DNA of 64,000 nucleotides from assembly GCA_947499095.1 (NCBI GenBank), contig CANMMR010000007.1:1-64000 (forward strand), written 5' to 3'. Under the pieces are notes generated by a model. The model was not told the origin of the DNA and ran no database searches. It saw only the letters and a list, made by a program, of their open reading frames with translations. A program made the translations under genes and the position numbers. Each line of letters begins with the position of its first letter. The first letter of the stretch is position 1. Below, piece after piece: positions 61,112 through 64,000 of the stretch. Origin of the DNA: an uncultured Erythrobacter sp. Lineage in GTDB: Bacteria > Pseudomonadota > Alphaproteobacteria > Sphingomonadales > Sphingomonadaceae.

Positions 61112-62592
61112 TGACCGACCTTACGAACCTTGGCGTCAAGGACATCCGCGACGGCGTCGCGTCCGGCGAGTTCACCGCGCGCGAAATTGCCGAAGCATTC
61201 AACGCCGCCGTGGCCGAAGCCGCCAGCCTGAACGCTTTCATCGTCACCACGCCCGACCATGCTCTCGCAGCTGCCGACGCAGTCGATGCGAAGCGCGCCA
61301 AGGGCGAGGACCTCGGCACAATGGGCGGCGTGCCGATCGGCATGAAGGATCTGTTCGCCACCAAAGGCGTGCAGACAACTGCCGCCAGCCACATCCTCGA
61401 AGGCTTCAACCCGCAGTACGAAAGCACCGTGTCGCAGAACCTGTGGGATGCGGGCGCGGGCATGCTGGGCAAGCTCAATCTCGACCAGTTCGCGATGGGC
61501 TCCTCCAACGAAACCAGCTATTTCGGCAACGTCAATTCGCCGTGGCGCAAGGCGGGCAGCGATGCCGCGATGAGCCCGGGCGGCTCCTCGGGCGGTTCCT
61601 CGTCCGCAGTAGCCGCACGCATCGCGCCTGCCGCGACCGGCACCGACACTGGCGGCTCGATCCGCCAGCCCGCCGCCTTCACCGGCATCTGCGGCATCAA
61701 GCCGACCTATGGCCGCTGCAGCCGCTGGGGCGTCGTGGCTTTCGCCAGCAGCCTCGACCAGGCCGGTCCGATGGCCCGCACAGTCGAAGATTGCGCGATC
61801 ATGCTGGAGGCGATGGCCGGGTTCGACCCGAAGGATGCGACCAGCCTGAGCATGGACGTGCCCGCATGGGAGGCTGGCCTTTCCGCCGACCTCAAGGGCA
61901 AGCGCATCGGTATTCCGAAAGAATACCGCATGGACGGCACCGACGAGGAAATTCTCAAGTCGTGGGAGCAGGGCAAGGAATGGCTGCGCGATGCGGGCGC
62001 GGAGATCGTCGACGTCTCGCTGCCGCACACCAAATACGCGCTGCCCGCCTATTACATCGTCGCTCCCGCCGAAGCCTCGAGCAACCTCGCGCGCTATGAC
62101 GGCGTGCGTTACGGCCTGCGCGATCTCCCCGACGGGGCGGGCCTGCAAGACATGTATGCCGCGACCCGCGCCGAAGGCTTCGGCGACGAGGTCAAGCGCC
62201 GCATCCTGATCGGCACCTTCGTGCTCTCGGCCGGTTTCTACGACGCCTATTACAACCAGGCGCAGAAGGTCCGCACGCTGGTGAGCCGCGACTTCGCCGA
62301 GGCTTTCGGTCAGTGCGACGCGATCCTCGCGCCGACCACGCCGACGGCGAGTTTCCCGCTGGGTTCGCTCAACGACGACCCGCTGACAATGTATCTGAAC
62401 GACGTGTTCGCCGTCCCCGCATCGCTCGCCGGCCTGCCCGCGATGAGCGTGCCGGTCACGGTCAATACCGACGGCCTGCCGCTCGGCCTGCAGATCGTCG
62501 GCAAACCCTTCGACGAGCAGGGCGTACTGAACGCAGGCCTCGCGATCCAGCAGCGCGCCGGGTTCGATGCGAAGCCGGAGAAATGGTGGTGA
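61111..62592 (+). CDS. gatA: Amidotransferase subunit A
   Basis: This 493-aa amidase-signature enzyme generates ammonia from glutamine for GatB. The catalytic Lys is in [12 protein letters not shown], the cis-Ser in [14 protein letters not shown], and the nucleophile Ser in [30 protein letters not shown] follows, as in GatA. Its TGA overlaps the start of a small unknown gene by ten bases. Unlike the secreted amidase at 17819-19384, it has no signal peptide. Confidence 0.97.
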   Translation: MTDLTNLGVKDIRDGVASGEFTAREIAEAFNAAVAEAASLNAFIVTTPDHALAAADAVDAKRAKGEDLGTMGGVPIGMKDLFATKGVQTTAASHILEGFNPQYESTVSQNLWDAGAGMLGKLNLDQFAMGSSNETSYFGNVNSPWRKAGSDAAMSPGGSSGGSSSAVAARIAPAATGTDTGGSIRQPAAFTGICGIKPTYGRCSRWGVVAFASSLDQAGPMARTVEDCAIMLEAMAGFDPKDATSLSMDVPAWEAGLSADLKGKRIGIPKEYRMDGTDEEILKSWEQGKEWLRDAGAEIVDVSLPHTKYALPAYYIVAPAEASSNLARYDGVRYGLRDLPDGAGLQDMYAATRAEGFGDEVKRRILIGTFVLSAGFYDAYYNQAQKVRTLVSRDFAEAFGQCDAILAPTTPTASFPLGSLNDDPLTMYLNDVFAVPASLAGLPAMSVPVTVNTDGLPLGLQIVGKPFDEQGVLNAGLAIQQRAGFDAKPEKWW

Positions 62593-62855
62593 CATTATTC
62601 GGTGAAAGTTCTGACGACCGGCGCGATAGGTTGCTGGGTATCGCGGGGCTGACAGCCGGCATTCACGGCCTCCGAATTCTTGCGGAGCGTGGGCTTGCAT
62701 CCTCGGTTGATATACAAACTTCGGTCGATGGCATTCGGGCGGTGCTGGAACTGCTCCCGGAAGGCTCACTGGAGCAAGGGCAGTTTGATCGTCTCGAGAC
62801 AATGTTCGACCAAATGATCTCGATTGCCCGGACACGTTTCGAGGAAACAGAATGA
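62583..62855 (+). CDS. Unknown 90-aa protein inside the gatCAB operon
   Basis: This 90-aa frame starts at ATG 62583 inside the end of gatA ([15 protein letters not shown]; GTGs at 62586 and 62589 are alternatives) and ends in a TGA that overlaps the gatB ATG by four bases. It is acidic and helical-looking, with [18 protein letters not shown] and [19 protein letters not shown], and no signal or catalytic motif. I do not recognise it. Its coupling to both neighbours argues for real translation. Codon use is somewhat less GC-rich (ATA, TTA, TTG codons) than in gatA and gatB, which may mean later acquisition. Confidence 0.7.
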   Translation: MVVTLFGESSDDRRDRLLGIAGLTAGIHGLRILAERGLASSVDIQTSVDGIRAVLELLPEGSLEQGQFDRLETMFDQMISIARTRFEETE

Positions 62856-64000
62856 GCACTTATCGCATCCAGGGCGCAACGGGGGAGTGGGAGGTCGTAA
62901 TCGGCCTCGAGGTCCATGCGCAGGTCACGTCCAAGGCCAAGCTGTTCTCCGGCGCCTCGACCGCCTTCGGGGCGGAGCCGAACACGCAGGTCAGCCTCGT
63001 CGATGCAGCGATGCCCGGCATGCTGCCCGTGCCGAACGCCGAATGCATCCGCCAGGCGGTGCGCACCGGCATGGCGATCGAGGCGCAGATCAACAAATAC
63101 AGCCGGTTCGACCGCAAGAACTACTTCTACGCCGATTTGCCGCAGGGCTACCAGATCAGCCAGCTCTATCACCCGATCGTGGGCGAAGGGCAGCTGCTGA
63201 TCGAGGCGGACGAGAAGGCGGGCATTGCCGAAGACAAGGTCATCGGCATCGAGCGCATCCATGTCGAGCAGGACGCGGGCAAGCTGATGCACGACCAGCA
63301 TCCGACCATGTCCTATGTCGACCTCAACCGCAGCGGCGTGGCGCTGATGGAGATCGTCTCCAAGCCCGACATTCGCTCGCCTGCCGAGGCCGGGGCTTAT
63401 GTCCGCAAGCTGCGCTCGATCCTGCGCTACGTCGGCTCGTGTGACGGAAACATGGAAGAAGGCTCCATGCGCGCCGACGTCAATGTCAGCGTGCGCAAGC
63501 CGGGCGAAGAATTCGGTACGCGGACCGAAACGAAGAACGTGAACTCCGTGCGCTTCGTCATGCAGGTCATCGAATACGAGGCCAACCGCCAGGTCGATGT
63601 GCTGGAAAATGGTGGGACGGTCGATCAGGAAACGCGCTTGTTCGATCCCGGCACCGGCACCACGCGGACCATGCGCAGCAAGGAAGACGCGCATGATTAC
63701 CGCTACTTTCCCGATCCCGACCTGCTGCCGCTGGAACTGGAGGACGCGTTTCTGGAGGAATGCCGCGCCTCGTTGCCCGAGTTGCCCGATGCCAAGCGCC
63801 AGCGGTACGAAAGCGAGCTCGGCCTCACGCCCTACAATGCGCGAGAGCTGACCGCCGAAGTCGAAACCTTCGGGCGCTTCGAAACGCTGCTCGCCGCAAC
63901 TGCCGCGAAGATCGGCAAGCCTGAAGCCAAGGTCGCGACGCAGGTCGCCAACTGGGCGCTCTCGGTCGCGCCCGGCGTCATGAAATCGCTCGGCGACGAG
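62852..64000 (+). CDS. gatB: Amidotransferase subunit B (partial, runs off the window)
   Basis: The first 383 residues of GatB are visible; the gene continues past the window end. The cradle domain with [52 protein letters not shown] and [18 protein letters not shown] is diagnostic. [17 protein letters not shown] is the ATP/tRNA-binding region. The missing part should be the C-terminal helical/YqeY tail. GatB activates the carboxyl of misacylated tRNA with ATP. The start overlaps the stop of the 90-aa gene. Confidence 0.95.
   Translation, partial: MSTYRIQGATGEWEVVIGLEVHAQVTSKAKLFSGASTAFGAEPNTQVSLVDAAMPGMLPVPNAECIRQAVRTGMAIEAQINKYSRFDRKNYFYADLPQGYQISQLYHPIVGEGQLLIEADEKAGIAEDKVIGIERIHVEQDAGKLMHDQHPTMSYVDLNRSGVALMEIVSKPDIRSPAEAGAYVRKLRSILRYVGSCDGNMEEGSMRADVNVSVRKPGEEFGTRTETKNVNSVRFVMQVIEYEANRQVDVLENGGTVDQETRLFDPGTGTTRTMRSKEDAHDYRYFPDPDLLPLELEDAFLEECRASLPELPDAKRQRYESELGLTPYNARELTAEVETFGRFETLLAATAAKIGKPEAKVATQVANWALSVAPGVMKSLGDE

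Overview
The window looks like chromosomal DNA of a GC-rich alphaproteobacterium of the Sphingomonadales, most likely Erythrobacteraceae (Erythrobacter/Qipengyuania-like). The grounds are the ChpT phosphotransferase of the CckA-CtrA relay, an ATP12-type F1 assembly chaperone, a TorF-type porin, a DUF3297 protein, a TIGR02186/TauE pair, an alphaproteobacterial clpP/clpX/rpoH heat-shock set, and dense coding with 1- and 4-nt stop/start overlaps. I saw no insertion sequence, prophage, CRISPR array or integron. Nearly everything is core or lineage-typical. Gene identities rest on motif and family recognition by eye; no database search was run.

Layout. 1-4.5 kb: tRNA-Val, sppA and a pyrB/pyrC-like pair whose second member has lost its dihydroorotase metal ligands. 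4.5-8.5 kb: an operon of ParA ATPase, ribbon-helix-helix protein and TPR/SPOR lipoprotein, divergent from a Sel1/SPOR protein. 8.5-10.9 kb: a DUF418 membrane protein and an iron-storage pair (bfd, bfr) behind two Fur-box-like sites. 11-14.5 kb: DUF2721, der, a CHAP hydrolase with CtrA-like sites, DUF3297 and two tiny Pro/acid-rich proteins. 14.6-16.4 kb: tRNA-Leu and tig with a Lys/Ala-rich tail. 16.4-21.5 kb: cation/proton antiporter, secreted amidase and TonB-dependent receptor. 21.8-24 kb: clpP and clpX.

24-27.6 kb: a reverse-strand cluster of mtgA, a CDF metal exporter broken by an in-frame TGA, an ECF sigma factor, an RskA-like anti-sigma and a FAS1 protein. 27.7-33.7 kb: an M20 hydrolase, rpoH, rluD-like synthase, a JAMM protease, chpT overlapping an AmpD-like amidase, then the RNase P RNA. 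33.7-39 kb: a TspO-like membrane protein, an S46 peptidase, a PPP-type phosphatase, a TorF porin and glyoxalase I. 39-46.7 kb: nhaA, a shortened NfrB/NfrA-like pair, TauE/SafE plus TIGR02186, and a HerA-type ATPase. 46.8-51.3 kb: queE, mtfA and valS.

51.4-55 kb: an Mla-type lipid transport operon (permease, ATPase, MCE protein, auxiliary lipoprotein). 55-58.7 kb: a tightly overlapping reverse-strand run of crcB, rluC-like, paiB-like, HAD phosphatase, small membrane protein and atp12. 58.7-64 kb: a membrane protein preceded by a 9-bp x 4 repeat, rpsU behind an attenuator-like leader, an FKBP isomerase, and gatC-gatA-(unknown 90-aa gene)-gatB, the last cut by the window edge.

Recurring themes are envelope maintenance, cell-cycle and stress control, and iron/metal homeostasis. 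The points most worth checking are the ParA/RHH/SPOR locus, the small gene inside gatCAB, the reduced NfrAB pair, the ECF-RskA-FAS1 cluster with its broken transporter, the rpsU leader and the PyrC-like pseudoenzyme.
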